Positions 1 through 8,023 are shown, counted from the first letter of the stretch. The stretch: DNA of 64,000 nucleotides from Nitrospira sp. (GCA_016873495.1 VGXC01000011.1:22114-86113), one strand, 5' to 3'. Program-made: numbers and translations. Notes: generated by a model from the letters alone, not told the origin.

Positions 1-86
1 GGATCGATCGGACCGGCCTGAACCGTCGCAGCCCCCAGGAAGGCACCGAATGAAATTCCGATAACGAGAGCTATGAAGCGTGTCAT
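1..86 (-). CDS. Secreted protein, N-terminal part only
   Basis: This is the first 28 or so codons of a minus-strand gene that runs off the left edge of the window. The start ATG (84-86) has a strong ribosome binding site GGAGGT at 93-98. The visible residues form a typical Sec signal peptide: a positive start (MTR), a hydrophobic core and a small-residue cleavage region near VQA-G. The product is therefore probably exported, but its function cannot be read from this fragment. It lies about 50 bases behind the SUMF1-fold gene at 139-1197 on the same strand, so it is probably the last visible member of that operon. Confidence 0.7.
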   Translation of the reverse strand, partial: MTRFIALVIGISFGAFLGAATVQAGPID

Positions 87-138
87 GTGTGCACCTCCGT
101 CACGATCACACCGCTCTTCAGAACGGTGTCACATTCCC

Positions 139-1197
139 TCACGGCTTCCTCGTCGACTGTTCGATCAGCGACCGGAGTTCCAACAGTTCAACGTTCTTGG
201 GATCAAGGGTCAGGCCGCGAGCCACCGCCTGTTGCGCGTCTGCAAACCGTTCTCTGCCCATCTCAACCAAGGCAGCAATGTAGGCGTCCTTGATCCGCTG
301 TTCGATCTCGGGAGGGGCGGTTCTGGCGCAACGGAAGCCGAGGCCTACGCCATAGCTGTTATTAAGCGGGTGATTCCAGAACCGGTGGGTGGCTCTGACC
401 GTGCTCTCCGGCGCGATCCACGATCCGCCGCGAATGACGCGCTTTTCTCCGACCGTCAGCCGGTCAACATAGGTGCCGGTGCCCCCTAGCCATACGGGTT
501 TTTCAGGCCCGGACGGATTCACCATCGTTTCAAGCCGTCCGTAGTATCGCGGGTCATACCAATCTGAAACCCACTCAAAGACATTCCCAGCCATATTGAA
601 CACACCATAGTAACTGGCGCCCTCCGGATAAGAATCCACCGGCAGGGTCGCGTCATGATTCTTGCCATAGTTGGCTTTAGCCGGATCGAAGTCATTGCCC
701 CAGGGGTAGAGGTTGGCCCTGGGACCCCGAGCCGCTTTTTCCCATTCCGCTTCGGTCGGAAGGCGTTTGCCACGATACGCACAGTAGGCTTTCGCGTCCT
801 CCCAATTCACTCCAACTACCGGCTGTTCGGGCTTATTCAAGCGAGGATCATCCCAATAGGCCGGGGCGGCATGACCCTTCGCCCTAATGAAGTCTCCATA
901 AAGCTTGTTTGAGACCTCATACTTATCCATAAAGTATGAATCAAGGAACACCATGTGAGCCGGGCCTTCGTCGTTCAATGCGTCGGCCGACCACGGCGTG
1001 TTCATCCTGCGCTCGTACGCAGTGGATTTTTTGCCCGAGTTCGCAGGCGCTTCCTTATCAACTCCCATCACCGACGGCCCATGCCCGATGTACACCATCT
1101 CTGCGGGAATCGACGATTCATCCGCCTGGCTTCTTCCGGTCGGCAGGCTCACGCCTACTATCAGGACCGCCAGAATTATGGCTTGCTTCATATTCAT
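139..1197 (-). CDS. SUMF1/FGE-sulfatase-fold periplasmic protein with C-terminal helical repeat
   Basis: Secreted protein of about 352 residues with an N-terminal signal peptide (residues 1-26). The SUMF1 (formylglycine-generating-enzyme-like) domain is recognisable by the motifs VGVNWEDAKAYC, GKRLPTEAEWEKAARG, NMAGNVFEWVSDWYDP and VIRGGSW, and by the closing GLGFRCA. True formylglycine-generating enzymes carry a copper-binding cysteine pair near the C-terminal RYR motif. Here that segment reads FWNHPLNNSYGVGLGFRCA and lacks the pair, so formylglycine synthesis is unlikely. A short C-terminal helical tail (about 300-352) looks like a single TPR-type unit. I chose the ATG at 1195-1197, preceded by GGGAG, over the GTG just before it. 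The next gene upstream is a paralogue, so the two are probably co-transcribed and functionally linked. Confidence 0.85.
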   Translation of the reverse strand: MNMKQAIILAVLIVGVSLPTGRSQADESSIPAEMVYIGHGPSVMGVDKEAPANSGKKSTAYERRMNTPWSADALNDEGPAHMVFLDSYFMDKYEVSNKLYGDFIRAKGHAAPAYWDDPRLNKPEQPVVGVNWEDAKAYCAYRGKRLPTEAEWEKAARGPRANLYPWGNDFDPAKANYGKNHDATLPVDSYPEGASYYGVFNMAGNVFEWVSDWYDPRYYGRLETMVNPSGPEKPVWLGGTGTYVDRLTVGEKRVIRGGSWIAPESTVRATHRFWNHPLNNSYGVGLGFRCARTAPPEIEQRIKDAYIAALVEMGRERFADAQQAVARGLTLDPKNVELLELRSLIEQSTRKP

Positions 1198-1270
1198 CAC
1201 AGGTCTCCCGTCACCGCATGTGTGCGAAGGGGGGGCGGTTTTGCCGCCCGCCCCCTCGAAGTTTCATCTA

Positions 1271-2251
1271 TTACTTCTTCATGCTCTTCTTGATGCTCAA
1301 CTTGATGAGATCACGGGTCGCCATGTACTCCTTGTTGCCCGGCTCTGCCGCCAACGCCTTTTCGATGGAATCTATCGCATCGGCATTCTTCTCCGCACCC
1401 ATAGCGACGAGCGCTGCAATAAACGCATCCCGCCCCGCCTGCACGGTCTCGTCCGAAGCCGTCGGAGCCGACTTGGCGCAACGGAATCCTAGCCCGACCC
1501 CATAGGAGTTATTGTCCGGCTGATTCCAGAACCGGTGACTGGTGTGCAGGGAAGTTTCCGGCGCCAGCCAAGAGCCGCCGCGCAGCACCTTGACCGGACC
1601 CTGATTGGCAAAGTTGTAGCCCTTCTCAGCGCCTTTGGGATTCAACGCGATGCTCTCCTTATAGAATTTCGGGTCATACCAGTCCTCGACCCATTCAAAA
1701 ACGTTTCCGGCCATGTTGTAGGCACCGAACCCGCTCACACCGTCCGGGTAAGAGTCCACCGGCGTCGTGCGACCGATATTCTGTCCATAGTTGGCCTTCT
1801 TGGGATCGAGCTTGTGCCCCCATGGATAATGATTGTCGCCTCCCGGACCTTTGGCCGCCCGTTCCCATTCGGCTTCCGTCGGAAGCCGTTTGCCTTCCCA
1901 CTTGCAGAAGGCGTTGGCATCGGTCCAGCTCACGCCGACGACCGGTTGATTGGCCTTGTTGAGCCGTGGGTCGTCCCAATAGGCCGGCGCCGGGTGGCCT
2001 GTGGCCTTCATAAACTCCTTGTAACGCGCATTCGACGCTTCATACTTGTCGATCAGATAGGCATCGAGCACGACCTGGTGCTTGGCTTCATCTGAATGCT
2101 CGTTGCTTCCCATGGTGAACTCGCCTTTGGGAATCGGCACCATGTCCGTGAGGTTCTTTGCCTGTTCGGCGGCTTGTGCCGAGGCCGCGGCTAATCCTGT
2201 CGTCAAGGTCAGCGCGATGACCGCCTGCTTGATGCGTGTGTAAGTCTCCAT
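1271..2251 (-). CDS. SUMF1/FGE-sulfatase-fold periplasmic protein (paralogue)
   Basis: About 326 residues, with a signal peptide ending around SAQA and the same SUMF1 architecture as the neighbour at 139-1197: TMGSNEHSDEA, VGVSWTDANAFC, RLPTEAEWERAAKG, NMAGNVFEWVEDWYDP, VLRGGSW and GLGFRCA. The C-terminal part (about 280-326) is helical with TPR-like spacing. As in the neighbour, the cysteine pair of catalytic formylglycine-generating enzymes is absent. The start at 2249-2251 was chosen because AGGAGGAG lies 6-13 bases upstream; an ATG six codons earlier has no such site. It is probably in an operon with the zinc-ribbon gene (31-base gap) under the divergent promoter near 2700. Confidence 0.86.
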   Translation of the reverse strand: METYTRIKQAVIALTLTTGLAAASAQAAEQAKNLTDMVPIPKGEFTMGSNEHSDEAKHQVVLDAYLIDKYEASNARYKEFMKATGHPAPAYWDDPRLNKANQPVVGVSWTDANAFCKWEGKRLPTEAEWERAAKGPGGDNHYPWGHKLDPKKANYGQNIGRTTPVDSYPDGVSGFGAYNMAGNVFEWVEDWYDPKFYKESIALNPKGAEKGYNFANQGPVKVLRGGSWLAPETSLHTSHRFWNQPDNNSYGVGLGFRCAKSAPTASDETVQAGRDAFIAALVAMGAEKNADAIDSIEKALAAEPGNKEYMATRDLIKLSIKKSMKK

Positions 2252-2281
2252 GTCCTTTCTCCTCCTCAATATTGAGCGCCG

Positions 2282-2632
2282 TTATGCGGCGCCCTGGGTT
2301 GATTGAACGGCCGACTGTCCGGACATCTGCTCGCTCCTGTGATTGAAAATTGGGGCCGAAGGAGCCCCGGCCCATTTGTTCCGGCGACTGCTGATCGCCG
2401 CCTCGGGATGGAGTCTGTTGCGTTCGATCACCGCATCGAGGACATTCCCGCATTGGACGCAGCGCCTGGCGTCGAAGCAGATTTGTCCTGTGTCATCCCG
2501 GAGATCTTCGCAGTACTCCCACACCATCAGGCCTCCGCAGCGTTCGCAATCGGTTCTGGCGAATGAGCGAGAAGAGTCCTCGCGAACCGCTGTTGCGACG
2601 GCACTTTCCGTTGTTGTTGCTTGCGTTGCCAT
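2282..2632 (-). CDS. Small zinc-ribbon protein
   Basis: About 116 residues, presumably cytosolic (no signal peptide or membrane segment). The centre has CERCGG and, about 25 residues later, CVQCGN, a pair of CxxC knuckles expected to bind one zinc ion. The rest is polar and low in complexity (alanine/threonine-rich N-terminus, serine/glutamine-rich C-terminus). The start at 2630-2632 follows AAAGGAGGGAGAC, a strong ribosome binding site. It is the first gene of the leftward operon that ends in two SUMF1-fold proteins and a secreted protein. No function can be assigned. Confidence 0.75.
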   Translation of the reverse strand: MATQATTTESAVATAVREDSSRSFARTDCERCGGLMVWEYCEDLRDDTGQICFDARRCVQCGNVLDAVIERNRLHPEAAISSRRNKWAGAPSAPIFNHRSEQMSGQSAVQSTQGAA

Positions 2633-2675
2633 GTCTCCCTCCTTTCTGCTCTGAATGGCTGTCAGCATCACGATT

Positions 2676-2780
2676 TGTCTAATTCGTCCAACGTTATGGT
2701 CTATGTATAATACAAATTGTCCAATGTGTCAATAGTTATTTAAAAAATTATTTGACACACATTAGACATCATGATAAAGT
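2676..2780. promoter_or_regulatory. Divergent promoters with three operator-like repeats
   Basis: Three copies of a motif close to TGTCYAATNYGTCNAA occur between the divergent genes: 2676-2691 (plus orientation), 2718-2733 (plus) and 2752-2768 (minus, one base longer). Rightward promoter: TTGACA at 2752-2757, 17-base spacer, TAAAGT at 2775-2780, just before the regulator gene. Leftward promoter, read on the minus strand: TTGACA at 2732-2727, 17-base spacer, then TATACA. Both -35 boxes lie within motif copies. If the adjacent MerR-type protein binds these sites it would repress itself and the leftward operon. Binding is inferred from position only. Confidence 0.7.
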
Positions 2781-2793
2781 AGCCACAGTTGAA

Positions 2794-3705
2794 ATGAATA
2801 CACATAGAATTCATAGGGTTGCAAAACTCACTGGGTTGTCAAAAGACGTGATCCGGGTCTGGGAACGTCGATATTCCCTCATCAAGCCGGCTCGCGGGGC
2901 AAATCGCTACCGCATTTACACGGATGAAGACGTAGCCTTGCTCAGGTACGTCAAAGCTGAGATGGAGAAGGGCAACTCAATCGGCGATCTGGCCTCGCTC
3001 GGGCAGAATGAATTGCTTGCGCGAATGAAAGCAATGCCCGCGCAGGCGATTGTGGAAGCCGAGACCCTTTATGAGCGGTTGCTGAGCGAGTTGGTGGCGT
3101 GCCTGGAGCCGCTCGATCGGATGGTTTTCGAGCGGAAACTTAACGGCGCGGTGGCGGTGATCCCCTTCGAGGAGGCCTTGCATGGCATCCTGCTGCCGTT
3201 GCAGGAGCGGGTCGGGAAACTTTGGCACGACGGACGAATCAATATAGCCGTGGAACACTATGTGACCAGGCAGGTGCAACAGAAGCTGTTCTCGGTGATG
3301 AACCAATTGCCGGTGAATGAACAGGGGCCGAAGGTCGTGGTGGCCTGTCCTCCGATGGAGGCCCATGAGATCGGGGCGCAGAGCGTGGCCTATCACTGCA
3401 GAGTGAGGGGGTGCCGAGTGTATTACCTTGGGGCCAACGTTCCCTTCGCCTCGCTGGCGGCCTTTTGCGAGCAAGTCCGACCAGATCTATTGTTGTTGTC
3501 GTTGACGGGGATTCTGCCGGAAGCGGAGGCGGAGGCCTTCGTGCGGGGCCTTTCAGAGTCCGTTACAGCCCAGCGTTCGATCATGGCCGGAGGCGAGGGG
3601 GCGAAGCAGATGCGAGAGCGTTTAGCGGAGGGACGGATCGCTGTACTGGACGACTTTGCCGCGCTGGATCGCCGCCTGATCGTGTTGACGGCAGCCAATG
3701 CCTAG
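2794..3705 (+). CDS. CarH/LitR-like MerR regulator with cobalamin-binding light-sensor domain
   Basis: About 303 residues. Residues 5-70 are a MerR winged-helix DNA-binding domain (RVAKLTGLSKDVIRVWERRY, then NRYRIYTDEDVALL). Residues 85-170 form the helical B12-cap domain, and residues 178-300 a Rossmann-like cobalamin-binding domain. The cap carries W144-x9-E154-H155, and the Rossmann domain has E189-A-H191-E-I-G194. Both W-x9-EH and ExHxxG are the published signatures of CarH-type adenosylcobalamin photoreceptors, in which the His of ExHxxG is the lower cobalt ligand and the EH histidine takes the upper position after light. Such proteins repress DNA in the dark and release it in light. The ATG at 2794 was preferred because an earlier in-frame start would overlap the -35 box. 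Its neighbours are heme genes rather than carotenoid genes. Confidence 0.88.
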   Translation: MNTHRIHRVAKLTGLSKDVIRVWERRYSLIKPARGANRYRIYTDEDVALLRYVKAEMEKGNSIGDLASLGQNELLARMKAMPAQAIVEAETLYERLLSELVACLEPLDRMVFERKLNGAVAVIPFEEALHGILLPLQERVGKLWHDGRINIAVEHYVTRQVQQKLFSVMNQLPVNEQGPKVVVACPPMEAHEIGAQSVAYHCRVRGCRVYYLGANVPFASLAAFCEQVRPDLLLLSLTGILPEAEAEAFVRGLSESVTAQRSIMAGGEGAKQMRERLAEGRIAVLDDFAALDRRLIVLTAANA

Positions 3706-3747
3706 CCGGAGGGCAGCGACTGCGGACGACCAACCGCGACGCCCGCA

Positions 3748-3777
3748 TTGACACCTTCTCCCTCGCCCACTTAGAAT
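3748..3777 (+). promoter_or_regulatory. Probable hemE promoter
   Basis: TTGACA at 3748-3753, an 18-base spacer and TAGAAT at 3772-3777, ending ten bases before the hemE start codon. This would give a very short leader with little room for a ribosome binding site, so the transcript may be nearly leaderless. It suggests that the heme genes can be transcribed independently of the upstream regulator. Confidence 0.5.
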
Positions 3778-3786
3778 GCGCGCCTG

Positions 3787-4812
3787 ATGAACGATCGATT
3801 TCTCAAAGCTTGCCGACGGGAGCCGGTGGATTGCACGCCGGTCTGGTTCATGCGCCAGGCCGGACGGTACATGCAGGAATACCAGGCGATTCGCGCCAAG
3901 CATTCCATTCTGGAGGTGTGCAAGACGCCCGAGCTTGCCGCCCAGGTCACGCTTCAACCGATCGACCGATTCCCGCTCGATGCCGCGATCATTTTCGCCG
4001 ATATCCTGCTGCCGTTGGAGGCGATGGGGCTTCGGCTGGAGTTTGCCGAGGGCGAGGGGCCGATCATTCATAATCCCCTCCGGGACCGGGCCTCGGTGGA
4101 TCAACTACGGCCGGTAGATGGCGACGAGTTGGCCTACGTCGAGGAAGCGATCCGGCAGGCGCGGCGCGCGCTGACGGGCAAGGTGCCGCTGATCGGGTTC
4201 GCCGGCGCGCCGTTCACGCTGGCCAGTTATGCCATCGAAGGCGGCGGGTCGCGGAACTATATTCGTACGAAGCAGCTCATGTACCGGGAACCAGAAGTCT
4301 GGCACCGGTTGATGGACAAGTTGGCGCGGGTCGTGACCGGGTACCTGCGACGCCAGATCCGCGCCGGCGCCGAAGCGGTGCAACTGTTCGACAGCTGGGT
4401 GGGGTGCCTGTCGCCGGGGGACTATGCCGAATACGTCCTGCCGCATGTGCAACTGATTTTCGACGGGCTCAAACGCGAACAGGTGCCGTTGATCCACTTC
4501 GGGACGGGCACCGGCTCGTTGCTCCGGCTCATGCGCCAGGCCGGCGGCGACGTCATCGGTCTGGATTGGCGTGTGCACCTGGATGACGCGTGGCAGACCG
4601 TGGGCCATGATGTGGCCGTCCAGGGGAACCTGGATCCGGTGGCCCTGTTCGCGTCCGTGCACGAGATCGAGCGGCGGGTGGAGGATATCCTGCGGCGCGC
4701 GGCCGGCCGGCCCGGACACATCTTCAACCTGGGCCACGGGATTCTGCCGAACACGCCGATCGACGGCGTTGCGGTCACTGCCGAGATGGTCCACAAGCTC
4801 AGCCAACGGTAA
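3787..4812 (+). CDS. hemE: Uroporphyrinogen III decarboxylase
   Basis: 341 residues, the normal length for HemE. The enzyme removes four acetate carboxyls from uroporphyrinogen III to give coproporphyrinogen III in the cytosol. The signature PVWFMRQAGRYMQEY near the N-terminus supplies the substrate-contact arginines. DAAIIFADIL holds the conserved aspartate, HFGTGTG and NLGHGI mark later conserved loops. It is followed by hemH and hemY in the same direction, so three of the late heme steps are grouped. The step between them (coproporphyrinogen oxidase) is not in the window. Confidence 0.96.
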   Translation: MNDRFLKACRREPVDCTPVWFMRQAGRYMQEYQAIRAKHSILEVCKTPELAAQVTLQPIDRFPLDAAIIFADILLPLEAMGLRLEFAEGEGPIIHNPLRDRASVDQLRPVDGDELAYVEEAIRQARRALTGKVPLIGFAGAPFTLASYAIEGGGSRNYIRTKQLMYREPEVWHRLMDKLARVVTGYLRRQIRAGAEAVQLFDSWVGCLSPGDYAEYVLPHVQLIFDGLKREQVPLIHFGTGTGSLLRLMRQAGGDVIGLDWRVHLDDAWQTVGHDVAVQGNLDPVALFASVHEIERRVEDILRRAAGRPGHIFNLGHGILPNTPIDGVAVTAEMVHKLSQR

Positions 4813-4820
4813 CGCAGTGA

Positions 4821-4913
4821 GAGGTGATGCGTGATGTGTGATGCGTGACGAGGGCGATGCATGAAGCCGGCTGCTCACCCATCACTCATCACCCTTCACG
4901 CATCACAGAACGT
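4821..4913 (+). repeat. Imperfect inverted repeat of GTGATGCGTGA units
   Basis: Between hemE and hemH the left arm (about 4824-4849) is built of GTGATGCGTGATG-type units. The right arm (about 4879-4908) is its near reverse complement (ACTCATCACCCTTCACGCATCAC-like). The predicted stem is about 25 base pairs with a few mismatches and a loop of about 30 bases. A related fragment, GTGAAGCGTGAAG, follows the NtrY gene at 14474-14488. This looks like a dispersed intergenic repeat rather than a terminator, since no T-tract follows. Confidence 0.6.
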
Positions 4914-4916
4914 GTG

Positions 4917-5867
4917 ATGCCAAGCCCCCAACGACCGATCGCGATACTGCTGATGGCTCTGGGAGGGCCGGACAAGCTGGAGGATGTCGAGCCCTATCTC
5001 CTGGACGTCCGGGGGGGGCGGCCGACGCCGAAAGAACTGGTCGAAGAGATCCGCGAGCGGTACCGGCTCACCGGCGGGAAGTCGCCCGCGCCCGACATCA
5101 CGCGGGAGGTGGCGCGCAAGCTGGAGCAGCGGCTGAATGGGACGGGCGACGAGCGGGTCCGTTGTTATGTCGGATTCCGCCACTGGCATCCGTACATCAA
5201 GGACGTCTACGCGGAGTTGGTGGACGACCGCCCTGAACGGCTGATCTGCCTCTGCATGGCGCCGCAATATTCTTCGCTCAGCGTCGGCGCCTACGGGAAA
5301 AAGGTCGAGGAGGCCAGGGCCGCGCTGGGCGGAGAGTTTCCCGTCACCTTCGTGCAGAGTTGGCATCGGCATCCGGGTTTGATCAAGGCCCTGGCCGACA
5401 ACGTGTCGGCGGGGCTTTTGAAGTTTCCGGCGGAGGTCCGCGGACGAGTGCCCATTGTCTTTACGGCCCACAGCCTGCCGGAGCGGATTCTGGCCATGAA
5501 CGATCCTTATCCCGACGAGGTCCGGGGGACTGTCGAGGCTGTGTGCCAACGGTTGGGCCCGGTCACGTCGCGGTTCGCGTTTCAAAGCCAGGGCCGGTCC
5601 AGCGAGAAATGGTTGGGCCCGACCGTGGAGGCGACGCTGGAGGACTTGCACCGGGAAGGGCACCGGCAGGTGCTCATCGCGCCGATCGGATTTCTGTCGG
5701 ACCATCTCGAAGTCCTTTACGATGTGGACATCGAGTTCAAGCAACTGGCTGCGTCGAAGGGCATGAGCCTCGAACGGATTCCCATGCTGAACGCGACCCA
5801 GCCGTTGATCGACACCCTGGCCTCGATCCTGGAGGGGCATCTGGCCAGCCCAGTCGGACGATCGTGA
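4917..5867 (+). CDS. hemH: Ferrochelatase
   Basis: 316 residues. It inserts Fe2+ into protoporphyrin IX, the last step of protoheme synthesis. The N-terminus ILLMALGGPDKLEDVEPYL is the family opening, GFRHWHPYI corresponds to the conserved substrate-entry region, and FTAHSLPERI contains the catalytic histidine. The C-terminal FQSQGRSSEKWLGP and the later LSDHLEVLYDVD complete the signature (usual RxxxxxWLxP and DHxETLxExD forms). The ATG at 4917 was chosen because upstream in-frame codons lie inside the inverted repeat. It ends four bases before hemY. Confidence 0.95.
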   Translation: MPSPQRPIAILLMALGGPDKLEDVEPYLLDVRGGRPTPKELVEEIRERYRLTGGKSPAPDITREVARKLEQRLNGTGDERVRCYVGFRHWHPYIKDVYAELVDDRPERLICLCMAPQYSSLSVGAYGKKVEEARAALGGEFPVTFVQSWHRHPGLIKALADNVSAGLLKFPAEVRGRVPIVFTAHSLPERILAMNDPYPDEVRGTVEAVCQRLGPVTSRFAFQSQGRSSEKWLGPTVEATLEDLHREGHRQVLIAPIGFLSDHLEVLYDVDIEFKQLAASKGMSLERIPMLNATQPLIDTLASILEGHLASPVGRS

Positions 5868-5871
5868 CGCA

Positions 5872-7335
5872 GTGAGCGGCGCTCCTCGACATGTGGCCAT
5901 CGTCGGTGGCGGGATCGCTGGTTTGGCGACCGCCTTCGCCTTGCAGGAGCAGGCGGGCCAGGCCGAGTTTCCCCTCTCCCTGACCGTGATCGAAGCCGCT
6001 GCCTCGTGGGGCGGCAAGATCGCCACCCATCGGGTCGGCGACCTCGTGATCGAACGGGGGCCCGATTCGTTCCTCTCCCAGAAACCGGCGGGCCTCGAAC
6101 TTTGCGCGAAGCTGGGGCTGTCCGACCGGATCGTCAATACCAACCCGTCCGAGAAAGGGGCGTTCGTCTACTCGCGCGGCAAGTTGCGCCAGCTGCCCGA
6201 AGGGCTGGTCCTCTTCGTACCTTCCAAGCTCGGCCCGTTCCTGCGCAGCGGGCTCCTCTCTCTACCCGGCATCATGCGGATGGGCGCCGACCTGGCGCTG
6301 CCTAGGCAGCACGTGAAAGGCGACGAATCGTTGGCGTCGTTTTTCCGCCGCCGGTTCGGCGCGGAGGCCTTCGACCGGTTGATCGAGCCGCTCATGGCCG
6401 GCATCTATGCGGGGGACGCGGAGCAGATGAGTTTGCGCGCGACTTTCCCTCGTTTCATCGAGTTGGAGCGGAAACACGGCAGTCTGATCCGCGGCATGCT
6501 GGCGAGTCGCCGGAAAGCCGCGTTCTCCGGCCAGGCAGCACCCAGCGCCGGGCCTCGACGGACGATGTTCGTGACGTTGAAGGACGGCATGGACGAGCTG
6601 ACGCGTGCGCTCGCGGGGCGCGTCGAGCAAGACGGAGCGGGGTTGCAGCTGGGGCGGCGCGTCACGGCTCTGCGGGCGCCCTCCGTGCGATCCAAAGTTT
6701 GGACCTACGATCTGATGCTGGAGGACGGAGGCGTGGTGACGGCGGATGTCGTCGTGTTGGCGGTTCCGGCCTATGTGGCGGCGCCGCTCATCCGCCCGCA
6801 CAGCCGGCCTGCGGCGGAGAAGCTGGAGGCGATCCCCTATGCGACGACGGCCACCGCCTCTCTGGCCTATGCCGCTAAGGATCTGGGGCCGCAGGTGCGG
6901 GGCTTCGGGTTCGTCGTGCCGCGCGCGGAACAACGGGACCTGATCGCCGCCACCTGGACCTCTCTGAAGTGGCCGCACCGGGCGCCGCCCTCCCAGACGT
7001 TGATCCGCTGCTATCTGGGCGGCGTGGGGCGGGAGCAAAGCTTGGCGTTAAACGACGAAGCGCTCCTGGGACGGGTGAAGGAAGAGTTGCGCGCGCTGGC
7101 GGGCATTACCGCCGAACCGGCCTATGCGGAGGTGTCCCGCTGGGATCGGGGGATGCCTCAGTATACGATCGGCCATCCGAGCCGGTTAGAGGCGCTTCAG
7201 GTGGCCTTGAATCCCTATAAGGGACTCTATCTCACCGGCGCCGCCTACCGGGGTGTCGGCATTCCAGATTGCATCAAGGATGGGTCCGATACGGCGGCGC
7301 ACATCGTTCGATATCTCACCGAGCGTCGAGCTTAG
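5872..7335 (+). CDS. hemY: Protoporphyrinogen oxidase, HemY type
   Basis: 487 residues with a GTG start four bases after hemH, which indicates translational coupling. The N-terminus VAIVGGGIAGLATAFALQE is an FAD-binding dinucleotide motif. RGPDSFLSQKP follows the pattern of oxygen-dependent protoporphyrinogen oxidases (amine-oxidase superfamily), and the C-terminal GLYLTGAAYRGVGIPDCI is the second FAD-contact motif. The enzyme oxidises protoporphyrinogen IX to protoporphyrin IX using O2, supplying ferrochelatase. Some HemY relatives (HemY/CgoX) oxidise coproporphyrinogen instead, and sequence alone does not settle which. The name hemG is also used for this family. Confidence 0.93.
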   Translation: MSGAPRHVAIVGGGIAGLATAFALQEQAGQAEFPLSLTVIEAAASWGGKIATHRVGDLVIERGPDSFLSQKPAGLELCAKLGLSDRIVNTNPSEKGAFVYSRGKLRQLPEGLVLFVPSKLGPFLRSGLLSLPGIMRMGADLALPRQHVKGDESLASFFRRRFGAEAFDRLIEPLMAGIYAGDAEQMSLRATFPRFIELERKHGSLIRGMLASRRKAAFSGQAAPSAGPRRTMFVTLKDGMDELTRALAGRVEQDGAGLQLGRRVTALRAPSVRSKVWTYDLMLEDGGVVTADVVVLAVPAYVAAPLIRPHSRPAAEKLEAIPYATTATASLAYAAKDLGPQVRGFGFVVPRAEQRDLIAATWTSLKWPHRAPPSQTLIRCYLGGVGREQSLALNDEALLGRVKEELRALAGITAEPAYAEVSRWDRGMPQYTIGHPSRLEALQVALNPYKGLYLTGAAYRGVGIPDCIKDGSDTAAHIVRYLTERRA

Positions 7336-7427
7336 CCCGGACCGTCGGGTCTTGCCAAGCATCCTCGGCAAATTTATAGTACGGTGCATGTCGACGGGGC
7401 GAACGGCCCCCTGCGAAGGAGGTGCGG

Positions 7428-8021
7428 GTGGAGGGATGGCTGTGGGGAACGGCGGGCGTCGCGCTGGTCGCGGCGATGGTGGCGATTCGCCGAGCCGTCA
7501 GGCTGGCGCAGGAACTCGACCGGCTTAAGCGGGAGCAGCGCGAGGTCTTCGCCAAGCTGCAGCAGCTCGGCGAAGACCTGAAACGTACGGTCGAGCCTCT
7601 GCGCGTGCACCTGGCCACGGTGGCCGGCGGCCGGCCGGTTTCGAGAGAGCTGATCTTCAGCGGACGGCTGTATGAGACGCTGTCCGCGCTCGAGGCGCAG
7701 CGGCTCCGCGATGCAGCGCCGGAGCCGGCGATCATGGTGGATGTGCGCAGCCCGCGCGAGTATGCCGTCAAACGGATTGCCGGCGCAAAGCTGGTGCCGC
7801 TCGAGGAGTTGGAGCAGCGGTATGAGACGGACATCCCCGAGAGCGCCGGGAGAGTCTTCGTTTATTGCGCGACCGGCGAGCGAAGCCGCCTGGCCTGCGA
7901 CTTTCTCAGCCGGAAAGGCTATGCGAACCTCTATCACATCCGGGATGGATTGCAGGGATGGAGCGGGCCGACCGAAGGGGAGGGCGCGTTGACCCTGATC
8001 CAGATTGAACGGAAGACCTGA
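7428..8021 (+). CDS. Membrane-anchored rhodanese-domain protein
   Basis: About 197 residues. Residues 1-22 form a hydrophobic anchor (WLWGTAGVALVAAMVAIRRA). Residues 25-55 are a charged coiled-coil-like helix, and residues 95-190 are a rhodanese domain. The active-site loop is YCATGERSR, so the sulfur-carrying cysteine and the CxxGxR loop are present. The GTG at 7428 was chosen because AAGGAGG at 7416-7422 is correctly spaced, whereas the GTG at 7422 overlaps it. It follows hemY after 92 bases and precedes a hypothetical gene after two bases. Sulfur transfer is expected; the acceptor is unknown. Confidence 0.85.
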   Translation: MEGWLWGTAGVALVAAMVAIRRAVRLAQELDRLKREQREVFAKLQQLGEDLKRTVEPLRVHLATVAGGRPVSRELIFSGRLYETLSALEAQRLRDAAPEPAIMVDVRSPREYAVKRIAGAKLVPLEELEQRYETDIPESAGRVFVYCATGERSRLACDFLSRKGYANLYHIRDGLQGWSGPTEGEGALTLIQIERKT

Positions 8022-8023
8022 GC

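Noticed and set aside
2752..2793. Upstream start for the MerR-type regulator
   Set aside because: Starting at 2752 would place the start codon on the -35 box of the regulator's own promoter.
4813..4916. Riboswitch between hemE and hemH
   Set aside because: The structure is a simple long inverted repeat of GTGATG units with no conserved riboswitch core.
4896..6143. 415-residue minus-strand frame
   Set aside because: Antisense to hemH and the start of hemY, no domain or ribosome binding site.
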